Positions 11,485-23,111 of a stretch of 64,000 nt of DNA are shown here, piece after piece (the stretch's first letter is position 1; the number at the start of each line of letters is the position of its first letter). Position numbers and translations under genes: made by a program. The notes beneath the pieces were generated by a model that saw only the letters and a program-made list of their open reading frames with translations, was not told the DNA's origin and made no database searches. The DNA comes from Ascochyta rabiei (lineage: Eukaryota; Ascomycota; Dothideomycetes; Pleosporales; Didymellaceae). The stretch lies in the NCBI RefSeq assembly GCF_004011695.2, contig NC_082409.1, forward strand, positions 124,001 through 188,000. The letters run 5' to 3'.

Positions 11485-12663
11485 CTAAGAAACCACCTCC
11501 ACGTCGCTAAAATCGTTTGGAGGGTTGACATATATGTCTAAATCCAAATTTGAGTTTTTGCCGAAAAGGTATTCTACAAACGTCTGCGTATACGAACCCA
11601 TCACTTCCATATATCTTTTTCCAGAAATCGTCCCAAAGAATTTGACAATTGGAATGTGCAGACCCTCTTTGTCGCGCAACCCCGTTAGGTCAAATAAGAG
11701 TGGTGCGTCGAGGAATGCGTAATGTTCCGTAGACTTCAGTCTAACATGCGCCCAAAAGTCCGCATGTGCCGACCGCCCAACGGTCTCTTTCCATCTCGTC
11801 CAACCTTCCAACTGGAGTGGTGCATCGTCAAGAGACTCTTTTTGCCAAAGCACGACAGCTTGTTCGCGCCCAGCGCATCCTATGGTCGCATTCTGTGCTC
11901 TCTCGCTGATAGGTCCGTCGAGGTTCACAGCTCCTCGGATCCGGCGGTCTCGCAGCACAGTATGGGCTACTGCTCCACCTAGTGAGTGGCCCATGATCAC
12001 TGCACGCGTTGCATTTGGGCTGTCTTCCAATCCGAAGTGATCAAGCACGAAAGATATATCGCGCGCATGAGTTTCAACCCATGTTTGGAGACTCTCCTCA
12101 ACGCTGGGGTAATTGTCAGCAACGCCATAGACAACGTCGCCGTTCGGGAACTCGACAACCGCTGCGTTGTAGGTGTGGTCGATAGCTATGACAGTGGAAC
12201 CGCGAGATGCAAGCTCTTGCGCAAGCGCTGAATAAAGAAGCCGGGTGCCAGCGTTTCCAGGACTGAAGATGACCAAGGGGGGAGCATCTGGAGCCAAGAC
12301 TGATGGGAGTGTTGTGTTGGATCCCAGTTTACATAGGTCCAAATCAAGCTGTGTGAAGAAACCACGAGGTAGAGTAATGTTTAGCTGTGCAACGACAGCT
12401 TCAAATGCCGTACTGTAGATCGGGGACATGTAGGACTTCTTGTAGCGTGTGAGACAAGCAGCAGGAGATATAGGATCGAAGCGAGATAGCATGAGTCTTC
12501 TGGGCGAAGAACTGTCGAATCGCTCCTTGCGAGCATGATCGACGAGCTCGAATTCAGAAAAGGTTGTTTCGTAGGCCCCGTTGCCTTTGGGAAGAGTCAA
12601 TGCCGTCGTAAGAGTACCGACAGCCAACAGGCCAACGATACTGGCGGAGCAAACACTTCGCAT
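11485..12663 (-). CDS. Secreted alpha/beta hydrolase, PAF-acetylhydrolase-like
   Basis: This is a single-exon ORF of 392 residues from an ATG at 12663. Residues 1-23 form a hydrophobic signal peptide (SIVGLLAVGTLTTA), so the protein is probably secreted. An oxyanion-side strand LVIFSPGNAG (130-139) precedes the nucleophile elbow GHSLGG (225-230, Ser227). NLDG gives a candidate acid at Asp249 and STEH a candidate base at His314. This is the catalytic layout of the platelet-activating-factor acetylhydrolase/lipase family, which cleaves short sn-2 acyl groups from phospholipids. Four or more N-glycosylation sequons (NIT, NTT, NAT) support a secretory route. The substrate is inferred from family only. 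The flanks are empty, so context gives no help. Confidence 0.85.
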   Translation of the reverse strand: MRSVCSASIVGLLAVGTLTTALTLPKGNGAYETTFSEFELVDHARKERFDSSSPRRLMLSRFDPISPAACLTRYKKSYMSPIYSTAFEAVVAQLNITLPRGFFTQLDLDLCKLGSNTTLPSVLAPDAPPLVIFSPGNAGTRLLYSALAQELASRGSTVIAIDHTYNAAVVEFPNGDVVYGVADNYPSVEESLQTWVETHARDISFVLDHFGLEDSPNATRAVIMGHSLGGAVAHTVLRDRRIRGAVNLDGPISERAQNATIGCAGREQAVVLWQKESLDDAPLQLEGWTRWKETVGRSAHADFWAHVRLKSTEHYAFLDAPLLFDLTGLRDKEGLHIPIVKFFGTISGKRYMEVMGSYTQTFVEYLFGKNSNLDLDIYVNPPNDFSDVEVVS

Positions 12664-13393
12664 TGTACAAGTCGAATCGAATAAAGTGTTGAATAATGAT
12701 CTGGTCGTAAAGCGCCGTACATCTCAGATGAGTCTATGCAGAGCAACAGTTTTATAGCAGTCATGCCGCTCGCAGCTCGCATCCCTTTCCTGTTTTGGTT
12801 AGCCTCCAGTGCTTTTCTACGAGCCCAGAATACAATGGGATTTGACCGAATATGGCTTGGTGCAAATCCTACAACAATAAGCTGTGTCATCCCGACAAGG
12901 GAAGCGGAACACAAAATGCACTGCGCCTCCAAGTATTGCGCGTCTATGGCCGTTTTTGTAGATGTCTGTTCGTGACTTTACTTACCTGGATTGCTAAAGT
13001 GCTGATCTTTGTCGGGAGGAGGACTGCCAAGCTACAAAGCGGATACCAGCAGAGGTAAGAAGCAAATTTGCTTGCCTAAAGCGATCAAGCCTTCATGCAC
13101 CGCAGCATTAGCCCCTCAATACTCTGATGGAAGCCAGAGCAGGTTGTGACTCCTCTTTCAAATTCACTGCTGGTCAACTGAGATGTCCAAAGGACTGATC
13201 TGCTAAGTCATTGTCTTGATAGATAAGCCTAACAGCCTCTGAGCGGCAAATCGACACTATGACTGACCCTTCTTTGCTTCCCTTATGGCAACATGATACT
13301 GTACTGAAGGCGGAATGTTCTTTATTTAACTGATTAAGGGAAATGCTCTGTGGTGTGAATACCGCAGTACGGAGAAGTACGCATAATTAACGT
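12664..13393. other. Intergenic, probable promoter of the hydrolase
   Basis: The region lies upstream of the hydrolase and downstream of the BTB gene. The open frames here are short and lack family features. No motif was resolved with confidence. Confidence 0.4.
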
Positions 13394-14510
13394 CTAACTT
13401 TCGTCAAAGCATTTTGTATCATGTCTCCAATCTTCGACGTGTCTGACACATAGTAGACAAAATTCTCCAACACTTCCCTGTATCTGGCTAATCTTGCTCA
13501 GGAGCGACTCAAGTACGGAAAACAAGGGGCAGCCTTTACCAGCGGCACAGTTGTGCTTGAGATCTGCTTTTGCACAAACAAAACGGAACGCGATGTCGGC
13601 AATAAAACCCTGCCCAAACGGCACCCTGGTTGGCCATAGCTCGACCTTTTGAAGCACCGCAAAGTATTCAGCGACTCTTGTCTCCTCCGTACAGTGTTTC
13701 CGAAGCAAGTTGGCATTGCGGCATGGGTGACATCTCTTGGCTACTTCGGGCAGCGCTCAGCCACATGAGATACAGAGGAGATGCGCCATTTCATAGCATC
13801 TGTGGAACTCGCGAATTCGAGACTCAGCGTTTTGTAGCTCATCCTTCATCAGATCGAGGATACTCTCTATGTTCTCCGTGACAGCATCTACAGGACATCA
13901 ATTACTAAGTCATTAGAGGATGTATGGTGCTCCACTTACTCGACACGCTCTCGGGAAGTAACGCGAGTATTTCCTCTTGTGACCACTGCGCAGGGCAGCT
14001 AGGCTCGAGCGTGGACACTGCGGCTTTGGAAATCTTCAGGAAATTGCTCGGATTGTTGAACAAGTAAGCAGCAAGAAGTTGGAAGCCATATAGTGGACGG
14101 AATGCCTTGCTTTCCTCTAGCTTCGTGAACCATGCAGCAGCCCATGGACTTGATGCTTCAATGCAATCGTATTCGTCGCAGTGGATTGCGAGGCGTGCTA
14201 GGTTCTTGGCGTTGGCCAAATGTTCTCCAATGTCAGCTTGATGGTGGAGGATACTCAGAGTGAGTTCCATCAACGAAGGATCATTGTCCTTAAGCTCAAT
14301 GACAACGCGATCTACGTGTAGAAACGCATGCCCTTCTTTGAAAGTAGGACTAAGCATACGTACAAATACTGGGGATGCGAGTCGCAAGATTTTACTAGAA
14401 ACACAGAAGGATATAGACACGTTACATTCGGGCTTTGAGAATCTCAGGACGACATCTCCGTCGGGATCAGTCTCCAAGCATAGTTGCTCACCGCCTGCTG
14501 ATTCTGACAT
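13394..14510 (-). pseudogene. BTB/POZ-type protein interrupted by an in-frame UGA
   Basis: Exon 1 (13940-14510) starts at an ATG and encodes a BTB-like fold: DGDVVLRF, FCVSSKILRLASPVFVRMLSPTFKEG, and a downstream helical BACK-like part (ARLAIHCDEYDC). A 52-nt intron (13888-13939, donor GTAAGT, acceptor CTGTAG) joins to exon 2. Exon lengths 571 + 494 nt equal exactly 355 codons. Codon 234 (13757-13759) is TGA and sits inside a Cys-rich motif CISCG-stop-ALPEVAKRCHPC. The frame stays open for 120 further conserved-looking codons ending FDES. The gene therefore makes either a truncated 233-residue protein or, by readthrough, a longer one. A CGA to TGA transition would explain the stop. BTB proteins usually act as adaptors; a specific role is unknown. 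Confidence 0.7.
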
Positions 14511-16665
14511 TGCACTGATGGTCTGTTGTTAAGGTCAGAGGGATCTTTGTTTAAAGGACAATATCCTAGGAGGAGCCCACAACATACTTCAGGTGCCGAC
14601 GTTAGAGGGGAAGAGGTTGGTGCTCTGCATGATTATTACAGTTGAACCAAACCGGCTGGCCTCGCACCTTTTAAAGTGTACCGAGGGTTGCATTCTCTTC
14701 ATTTATTCCACGAAGTGCGTCTGTCTGATTAGAACTTCAGCGAGTCTGTAGAATTTTGTCAATGTCGTCGTACAATTTCACCATATGTAGCGATTCGCAC
14801 AAGATGTCTCAATTACGGCACCATTATAGATAAACTGTCAGACTGTAAGAATCTGCCTTGGTCAGGATGCTCTCGTCAAACCAGATCGCTCACGCGAGCC
14901 TTGTGTTATGATGTTAACGTTAATCATAACATTCCTGCTGTTGTTGACTGCAGGCGTGCGCTAGTTGCAAATAGCGATTACTCCCGCGCTCAGCACCTCG
15001 AATACTCAGCCATTGTTATATTACAGCAATCTCTTCCTTGAGCAAAATCTTAACACGTAGGCATTAGGTGTTTGAGACAGATATAGCTTATCGCGAGAAA
15101 GGTCTTCAGCAATACAAAGCGGCCGTGACAGAAGCTGAACGCTAGCTCAGGTAATATTACAATCGCGACAGCGGGCAATCGTATTGTTGTAGTACGCAAA
15201 GTGGCCTTGAACTATATTAGGACGTACGTCCATCCTGTCAGGCCAACTTGCACGCCATGTGACTATTGATACGCTCCCTCATTAGCTTGCGAATAATCAC
15301 GGTTGCTGAGAAGCCCAATCTGCCCGCGATAATAAGTGTCCATAGTGACGGGTTGGCTGACCAGGTCGAATCGCTAACAGCTGACAACGCATCCACCTAC
15401 GCAGATTGTCTTTGTCCTTAAGCTGGACGTCTGAGGATCTCAATGACTGACTTTGACCTCGTCCTATCTTTCTGGCGATAGAGGTATGCCGAGAGGAGTC
15501 AGCAGGAACGAGATGACTGTCATACGAACATACTTCATGTTAGACCTTGTTGCGATGATACAGTAGAAATTGGCCTTGTCTCGTAATGACTGGGCCTTCC
15601 GGCTTCTTGCTTTGAGTTGCTTGATAGGATAGGGTGGTACTGCAGCGCAGCTGGTGTTACTCGGGAACGTCGAGGTTAGATGCTGGAGCTTTCTCAGCCC
15701 GCTGTTACATAGTCCAGTCAGTGACTGGCGCAGCTTCTAGAAGGTTCGCAACATTGGTATAGACCGTGGACACAGCATCTAGGCGCCAACTTTACTATAG
15801 TGTTGACAAAAATTACGTTGTGCCAGCCTCTATCTGTTTAGAAGCAGACGACCATGCAAATGTGACTGCTGAGGCCTCCTTTGATATCAATATCGATAGC
15901 GTTCTTGGCTTTTTCAATATCCTAGCCGTTGCGAAGCAAGGAGTCCGTTGGAACTCGACGCAGATGACGGTCACAGAGCTTCAATCAGGCCTACATCTGA
16001 AGACACGACTCGCGCATTATGTTGATGGTCACAGCCATGCTCATTCAGTACGGAAGCCTAGAGCTACACGGCCAAATCGATTAGTCCCTTACTCACTCTC
16101 TCGACAGCTTTTCGCTCGTTTGCCTCACTTGGAGCGTGCTCGCGCTAATATCTCGCCTGATCAAAAAGTCCAAGTAGCAGATCTCTCAATTACAGTGAGA
16201 TCAAATACTTTGGCAATGCCGCGGCCAAAGCGGTCATTGAGCGCCATTTGGTCAAACCTCTTTCTAACAGCACACTCCCATCTCTAGTCATGACTTCAAT
16301 GATTGAGAAGGAATTTGAGTTTGTCGACGCTGAGTATTTGGAAACCACGCAGCAAAGTGCACACTTGGAATGAGGAAGATCATGTTGTTGACGTGACTCG
16401 ACAATTTAGGGAGGTTATGGGTGGGTTGCATCGTTAAGTGGTGAATGGGTAATCGCTTATCAGGTAGCAGGGAAGACTTCTGTAAACAAAGCAACGAAGA
16501 AGGCATTTTGGAGAAAGTCTTCAAGAGCCCAGGAATTAAAACCCTGATTTTCCTTAAATGATTGACGTTGTCAACAACGTTTCATAAGAGAAGCTCGGTA
16601 AAATCTGAATAAGCAGTGATTTTCGTGGTTACTCAACAGCAGATTACATTCAATACCAGAATAGA
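14511..16665. other. Intergenic, no convincing gene
   Basis: The region contains a 173-codon open frame on the plus strand (15766-16287) that begins with GTG and has no recognised domain, and a short segment at 16197-16373 discussed among rejected items. Nothing else was recognised. Confidence 0.4.
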
Positions 16666-17310
16666 CTATAGCCTGTTGTTCAGGCAGCGATTGCAGATCT
16701 CCGTTTTACATATCGTGCAAATATTGACAAACTTCAGCCGATGGTGGCAGACCCCACATGCCTCGAGTTTGCCCTCCTTACCATCCGTTAGTCCCCAGTG
16801 ATGCCTGCACTCGCTAACAAAATGGTCTGCGTCGTCATTCTCATCTTCCCTGTCCTTCAGTATAGAAAAGCCACCAGCAACAGTTGCAAGTCGCAAATGC
16901 AAATCGCTCACGACATCGACGAGCGTGAAAGCATAGCATGACCGTAAGGGATTCGGCTGGGCGCGCGTCTCAGCATCTTTTGTTTCCATGGAAGGCATCG
17001 CAAAGCCCTGAATAGCGATCGATGGTAGGACGGAATGAACGGCGTGGCAGAGCGCTCACAAAAGCCTTGATCGAGGGGTCTTACCCTGACTGATTGAGTT
17101 TAGCGTCTGCCTATTCGACCACGACAAAGAGGATGTGGACTGAGGCGCTTCTTTGACAAGCGCAATGAAACTGCCACGAGAAGCGCATCTCAAAGTAACA
17201 TCAGCCGCCCACAGCCGCAAGTCAGGCCCTGCCAATTCTCCCGTATAGTGGTGCACCGAGACAACACCTTTGGAGGCTCCAGCTCCTCTTACAACGCCAC
17301 CGACCAACTG
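16666..17310 (-). CDS. Cys/His-rich fungal protein (C-terminal part)
   Basis: The last exon ends at 16666 and encodes NPLRSCYAFTLVDVVSDLH followed by a C-terminal Cys/His cluster: ECRHHW, then CGVCHHRL, CTICKTEICNRC and the terminus LNNRL. Spacing of paired cysteines indicates a zinc-binding RING/B-box-like module. I associate the CNRC-x-x-NRL ending with uncharacterised fungal proteins. An upstream exon (about 17095-17310, ending TLNSISQ) can be joined in frame: donor GTAAGA at 17094 and an acceptor before GATGCTGAGACG, or the nearer CTATTCAG. The exact splice and the 5' exons are unresolved, so the start shown is approximate. Function is unknown. Confidence 0.5.
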
Positions 17311-17461
17311 GCTCAGGAAGCGACGTGAAACAGCGCCAATACAAGGTTCGTGGAGCTGATCGACCGATGCTCAAACACCCGATGATCATTGAAGAAGACC
17401 AGTGTTGGAGTTGGGTGCTGCACGCTCGAAGATGTGGTTCGGGGCTGGTGTTCCATGTCAA

Positions 17462-20400
17462 CCCAGATGTGGACTAGCAAGGCAACGTTGCTGAATCAGC
17501 ATTCAATCGTCACGAACCCGCATTACTTCGTAACACTCTCACACAATAACACTGCAAATGCCTCTAGGCGTTAATTGCTGTACACTTAAATCCTCCTAAT
17601 CTATAATATAGTCTAGCTATATTACACTAACGCACTAACAATAGACAATATAGGCCTACCTAGCTCGCACTAAAGGCAACAACAAGTGTGGGGTTGTGGC
17701 TCTTAGTCAGCAGCTCAGTCGTGCAAATCAACTTAACAATAGACTTCTGGCTTTATCTTTGTAATTGTGACAGAGATTTACAACATTCGGCTGGTATAGA
17801 GAGTGAGTGTAGACAATAGGGCGAATGTGATGGAGACGAGCAGCCGGCCATCAACGGTTTGTAAATAAGCGCGGCGTTGTACTTGAGGTTGGCAATGATG
17901 TTGGTACAGGTGCTTGTGTTCCTCAACGCCATCATGAAGGACGCCATCGACGGCTGGTAAACCCAACATTCGTGCGTTCTAAAATGTCTCGAGCCTCTCA
18001 CGACGATCCTCGTTGCAAAGGAATTTGACTGTTTTGCCGAACGCTTGGATTATACTCAGCATCGATCTTTGCTGCGGACACAGCTCCCCCACACCCCCTG
18101 TCTAGCGCGCCTTGGCGGCGCGTGCGGCTCAACCTCAGGCGCCTAGCCTGTAGTAATGCATCACCAACGCCCCCAGCGCATATACGTCTTTCGACGCCGT
18201 TTTCGTCCGTCAACTCGCCAGCTTACACGTGGCGAACAGTTCTAGATCTATCTTTCGCATGACGAGAGCCTCAACGGCCGCAAGATCGCTCACCAACTTG
18301 ATTACAGCAACCTCATCCACGGCGTATCAAGCACAACTCGAGTTCCCAAACGATCCCTCACACCTACAAAACGACAAGGCTAATGCCGAGTTCTGATGTT
18401 GATGCCGTGGACTGGCATCAAGCGCCAAGCGCTAAGCGCTACACACCACCCGCACCAGAAACGCGACTACGACTCCGCTTCACATCAACTAGGGCGCCAC
18501 GCCCACGTGGACCTCTACGCTTGTTCACCGTCGAGTGCGCCTATATGAAGACTGATAAATAGCTACACAGGCAGTTGACGACAGACGTGCGAGCAAGAAT
18601 TGACGCGCATAGGTTGCCAGCGCACCTGCGCCACCGAGCACGAAGCATTACATTGCGTCGGATCGAACATGACCACCGAGAGATGAATCTGCTTTCGACA
18701 GAACTTCGAGGACACATATGCCCTCGCCAACACATCACCTTACGTCATGAACGATGCCTTCGATTTTCGCTACCAAATACCAAAGAGGGAGAACGGGGCG
18801 GTTGAGGCTTGTCATGCAAAGAAGCCATTCAGCGACACACTCTCCACGACCGAGGCCAGTGCGCGAGCATGGCCAAGGTAGTAGAGTCGTGTGCTGTTGC
18901 TGGAGGTCGACTGCAGCTCGTGCAGAGTGGGAAGAAATAGGAGCGTGACATGGGCGGATGGAGAGGACAACATAAGAGAAACAGAAAGGATGGAGCACCT
19001 CAGGCCGTGTCCACAAGCAACCTAGTGGAGTTTCACTGGCCACCGCCATCTTAGCAGTCGTCCCTATACTCGACTTAATCACTCCCGTGTTTGCCATGGC
19101 ACGCCTTTGCGTTCTGCATGCGGAGTAACATACCGGTCCAGTCGACACTAAACTGCTCTAGCAAGTGCGCGACATCGCCGATTCGCATGCAGCTCTCGTC
19201 ATCTGAACGTTTGCTGCTCCTGCCATCATGGCTCTTTGTCACACGCTCAGTGAGGAGGAGTACATCTTCTTTCCTCTGCTTTCATTGGACAATCTGCCGC
19301 CGCCCGGCATCTAAACGACATCTCCACTAGGAATGTCAGGTCTCCCGTCACGAGACTATTCATCGCCCGTCACATCGTGGTCTTTCCCACAACAGCACGG
19401 GATAACCTGTGGAACCCCTGACCTGAGCACAGGCTGAATAGCGGAGTGCATGACTCTGACGACGATCGCATCGCTGACGACGCGCAATGAAGTAGGTTGA
19501 TTCCTTACAACGGGTTCGAACGCAAATCCCCTCAATCTACATGAAAGGTGCAAGACCACTTAAAGTAAGCTTGTTTTAACATACTCGGCACTCCACAACT
19601 TCGATATCTGCGCTCCTCCTCGATTACATTATCTCTGAAGCTTCACGCTAGACGTAGTGGAACATCGGCCGTCGTTAGCATAGCGGGCGACGCAGTCTAA
19701 GCAGATGACAGTCCTGCGAGTGCGGAGCTCTGCCCCTCCGCTAGTATATTCAGCGGCCCGCAGAAGGCCTGGAAAGAGGGCAGTGTCTAGGATATCTTGA
19801 GAGATTCCATTTCCCTCGAATGAAGCGCAGATTGCAACCTTAAGGTGACATCCTACCCTCTGCATTCTGTGCACTGCGTGTGTCCTACCAGCACTACCGT
19901 TCGCGTTCCTCTGTGAAGATCAATCCTTCCAGGATTCCGAAGCAGACGCCCACGATATATAGTCCCCGCTTTCTCTGCACCATAGTGTGCTTGAGAAGAA
20001 CATCCGCGGTCGGCAAAAGATACCGGGTCGCCCGATGCGTCACTGTACTCGAAGCGCTGTCTTTGGCAGTCGCAAACATCCCCCTCTCTACGTGACGCGG
20101 AATAATGGCTTGACAAACACGAAAGGCGGTTCCTTGCTGAACAAGCACAATCAGTCCTATCATGCGTGTTTTCGTGCGATGCAAAGTAAGAACAAAAAGC
20201 AAAAATACATACAACAGCGGGTATTCGCTAGTGGTCACCCACCTAACTACTAATCCGCCGGTACGTTGCTTAAATAGGGCTGAGCGAACGGGAAGCCTTG
20301 TTTTCAACGTCCTATGGTCGTATGTGGAAAATATGCTGTTTCAAAACGAATATCAACTTGGTAATTGGCACCACCTGCCTACACAGCACCATCGCTTTTA

Positions 20401-21570
20401 GACAGCTCATGGAAGTTTGGTGACGAGTGATGAGTTCAGCCCGCCGAGATGCCTTGTCTATTGACCGATCGGGTATGCATCATAGTGGCAATCTGCGAAC
20501 GAGCTGTCTCCCTATCATTAAGAGATCTAGTTGCTCTGCACGAATCTATCAAGCGCTAACACAAGTCCTAAATTCCCTACGGAGGTCTAGCAATGATGAG
20601 TTCGTCTGTTTGCTGCCACTGTTTGCTTTTGGATCAGCGCGAAGGCTGTTGTGGTGGCAGGATACACATAACCGCTCTTTAGGGTCTTTAAGGTTCCTGA
20701 TTAATTGTCAATATTGAGCTGAACTCTTGGGACCAGCAACACAACATTTGAACGCCTTGCGGACATCTGGAAACTGGTGATATGTTTTGCCCGCTCGATT
20801 CTTAACAAGCGAGATGGCCTTCACAATGATGGGATACCCCCAGGTATGCTTTTTGAATTGTAGAATTTTGCTGTGCGCAACCTGCTAGACTACCTCTTAA
20901 TCTCCTCGCAAACGTGTAGTTGGGATAAATGCAATTGTCCACCGCCATGTGCCGCCTTTTGATTGGCAGATCGGCTATTACAGTGGCAGGCTATTAAAGG
21001 ATAGATCCTTTGAAGCCCGCAACCTTGGACTGACCTTGATTCCTTTCGTATGCGGCAACAGGAGTCTCGCACTTCTTACAAACAGCTAGAAGAGACGATC
21101 ACGTTTAGCCCCTGGCCATCATCACCCTTGGATCTGGAGAACGGCCGTCGTAGACGCTGCGCGTACGTGTATTACTACTTTAGTCCTTAACTACTGATTA
21201 TGACATGTCTACCAATATCACGAACTTCGAACTCCTTAACACTCCCCCTCCCCTCTTTCCTAACTCCCCATTCCCTTCCTACGAACAACGGCGCAAATTC
21301 TCCAAACCAATCAAAAAATCACCAACAGCAACTATATTATGTGACGCAAATCACCTATCTAGCAGCCGCTCTATCGTGCAGCCGGTGTGGTCCTGCAGCC
21401 ACCTGCTGCCCTACCCCCCTGCATCCGCAAGATCTAACGCAGAAGAGAGCCATGATTTCAGCACGCATACATAGATCCCGGGACATATCATCGCATCGCT
21501 TCTCACAGCTCGTGGTGGCGGGACTGCTGGAAGGCACCAGAAAAGGCCATGTCTAGAGGGTTCTACCAGG
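17462..21570. other. Gene-poor stretch
   Basis: Many short overlapping open frames occur on both strands, none with a recognisable domain. A small AT-rich RIP-like patch lies near 17590-17660. No tRNA or ordered repeat was seen. Confidence 0.4.
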
Positions 21571-21580
21571 TTTATTGTCT

Positions 21581-22090
21581 CCTACCGACGGCCTATGTTT
21601 AACAGCTGTGTGATTCTGCAGATATCCTTGTCTTTCGCCGATAGAGTATGTCTTATAACTGCAGATTGCGCATTTGTCCGCATGTTGTTTAGATAGTCTA
21701 GACTATCTGTTACTAACAGCGCACGTTTGACACAGCAGCTGCGCAGTCTATGCTCTGGTCAGTATAAACTTCTTCCCGGATTAATATCGTCTTTTCTGCA
21801 TGGTTGCTGGACTGTTATTTAGGATAAGCTTCAGCTGATGGCCTAGGTTCGACCGCTGCGCAAGCCTCTGGGTGGTTCTACCGAGACCGTTTTCTACTGA
21901 CGGTCCATGCTTGACGCCCGGTTATCTAAATTGTATCTTTGTCTGCAACCTACCTTCGCAACTTTTTAAAGTCTTTTGTTAATTGTTGATGGCGCGTGTT
22001 TGACGGCTACATACAGTTTAGGCAAAGGCTTTATACTGCCTAGATGGCTCCTTCATCATCTTCCACTAACGTTGACGCCGCATGTTTGAC
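21581..22090. repeat. Degenerate interspersed ~22-bp motif, six copies
   Basis: A motif approximating ctactgacggcccatgtttgac recurs at 21581-21603, 21711-21731, 21834-21853, 21893-21915, 21981-22004 and 22064-22090. It is spaced about 60-130 bp apart and is several times followed by a GCGCAG-RCT-TGCCTCTG-like block. It lies just upstream of the mini-exon array. Coding or binding function is unknown. Confidence 0.5.
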
Positions 22091-22418
22091 TTAACAATTG
22101 CGCAGACTGTGCCTCTGCCTGCGTGGTGTCTAGTGCGTAACAAGGTCTAAGCCTATAGGCAAACAAACCGCGATACTACCAGGCACTTCTGGTCGAGCTT
22201 ACCAGCAGCACAAACCGTGCCCTTGTCCGCCGACAGTCCAGTGCGTGCAACAGGTTTCACTCTATGAACATAAGAATTATCACATTTCTATCCAACATCC
22301 TAGTTCACCATCTCATCATACTTCGACTTCATCCTCTACTTCTACCGCCTTAACACCAACACATGCTCCATCTCTGCCCTCTCCACCCTCAACCAACCAC
22401 CCAAGACCTCAGAACAAA

Positions 22419-23111
22419 ATGTGGCAATCCATCATTCTCAATTTCCTCCTTGTGACTATGATTCGGGTAAGCAGCTCCTCACGCCGGCGGTGTGTGCGAC
22501 ATATACTGATGTTGTGTAGTTGTACTTCCAGAATCTAGGCTACGGCCCCGATGCAATCCTCGCTCTTGCGAGAACTTGCGTACAGGACGTGATGCAGGTA
22601 AGGTGTGCCTCCCCTATGCATCCTTCTGAGCATGTACTGATCAAATCTAGTGTTGTGCCGTACTGTCGCACTATGTCTCGCTTGTGGCTCTCTAGCTGTA
22701 CCATGTGAGCATAATACTCCATTCATTCTTCTGCGAGCGAACACTGACAGAGGCGTAGAGTTGTGCTCCAGAGCTGAACGACGCCTCGATTGTGGCTGCC
22801 TGGTTGTTTCGGGTGAGTCTTCCTCTGTTTCTTTGTTTGAGAGATGTGCTAATGTTGGTGTGGATCTACCGCACACAGCTTGATAAGGTCGTCAGCTTAA
22901 CTATCTGGCTGTTTCAGGTGATGATCTCTCTAAACGATTTTTTTCGAGCACGCGCTAATGGAGTGTAGGGTTGTGTTATACATCTGAACTATGCGTTCAG
23001 AATCATTGTCCAGTTTGCTTAGGTGAGGATGTCCAGTCACCATTCTTCGAGCAAACACTGATGAAGTTGCAGGGCTGTGTCGCCCAGTCGACCAAAGCTC
23101 TGATTACGTAG
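22419..23111 (+). CDS. Putative mini-exon repeat gene (seven phase-0 exons), partly degraded
   Basis: Reading from ATG 22419, seven short exons alternate with six introns: 22419-22466, 22520-22597, 22651-22704, 22759-22812, 22879-22917, 22969-23022 and 23073-23111 (48, 78, 54, 54, 39, 54 and 39 nt, all multiples of three and all phase 0). Every intron has a GTRAG/GTGAT-type donor, a CTGAT/CTGAC/CTAAT branch site 10-30 nt before an AG, and mutually similar 3' halves. Exons 3, 4, 6 and 7 begin [C/S/G]-C-[A/V], and exons 3-6 share an 18-residue hydrophobic pattern (for example SCAPELNDASIVAAWLFR). The first exon (MWQSIILNFLLVTMIR) looks like a signal or anchor. Exon 3 has TAG at codon 15 and exon 6 ends TAG, both where W or Q would fit, so the present product may stop at 56 residues. 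No family recognised. Confidence 0.4.

Noticed and set aside
15766..16287. 173-codon open frame on the plus strand
   Set aside because: It begins with GTG, lacks an early ATG and shows no domain; likely chance.
16197..16373. Segment reading YFGNAAAKAVIERHLVKPLS...FVDAEYLETTQQ
   Set aside because: It recalls the C-terminal effector region of fungal dynamin-like GTPases, but it is only 59 codons bounded by stops, with no GTPase domain nearby. A profile search would decide.
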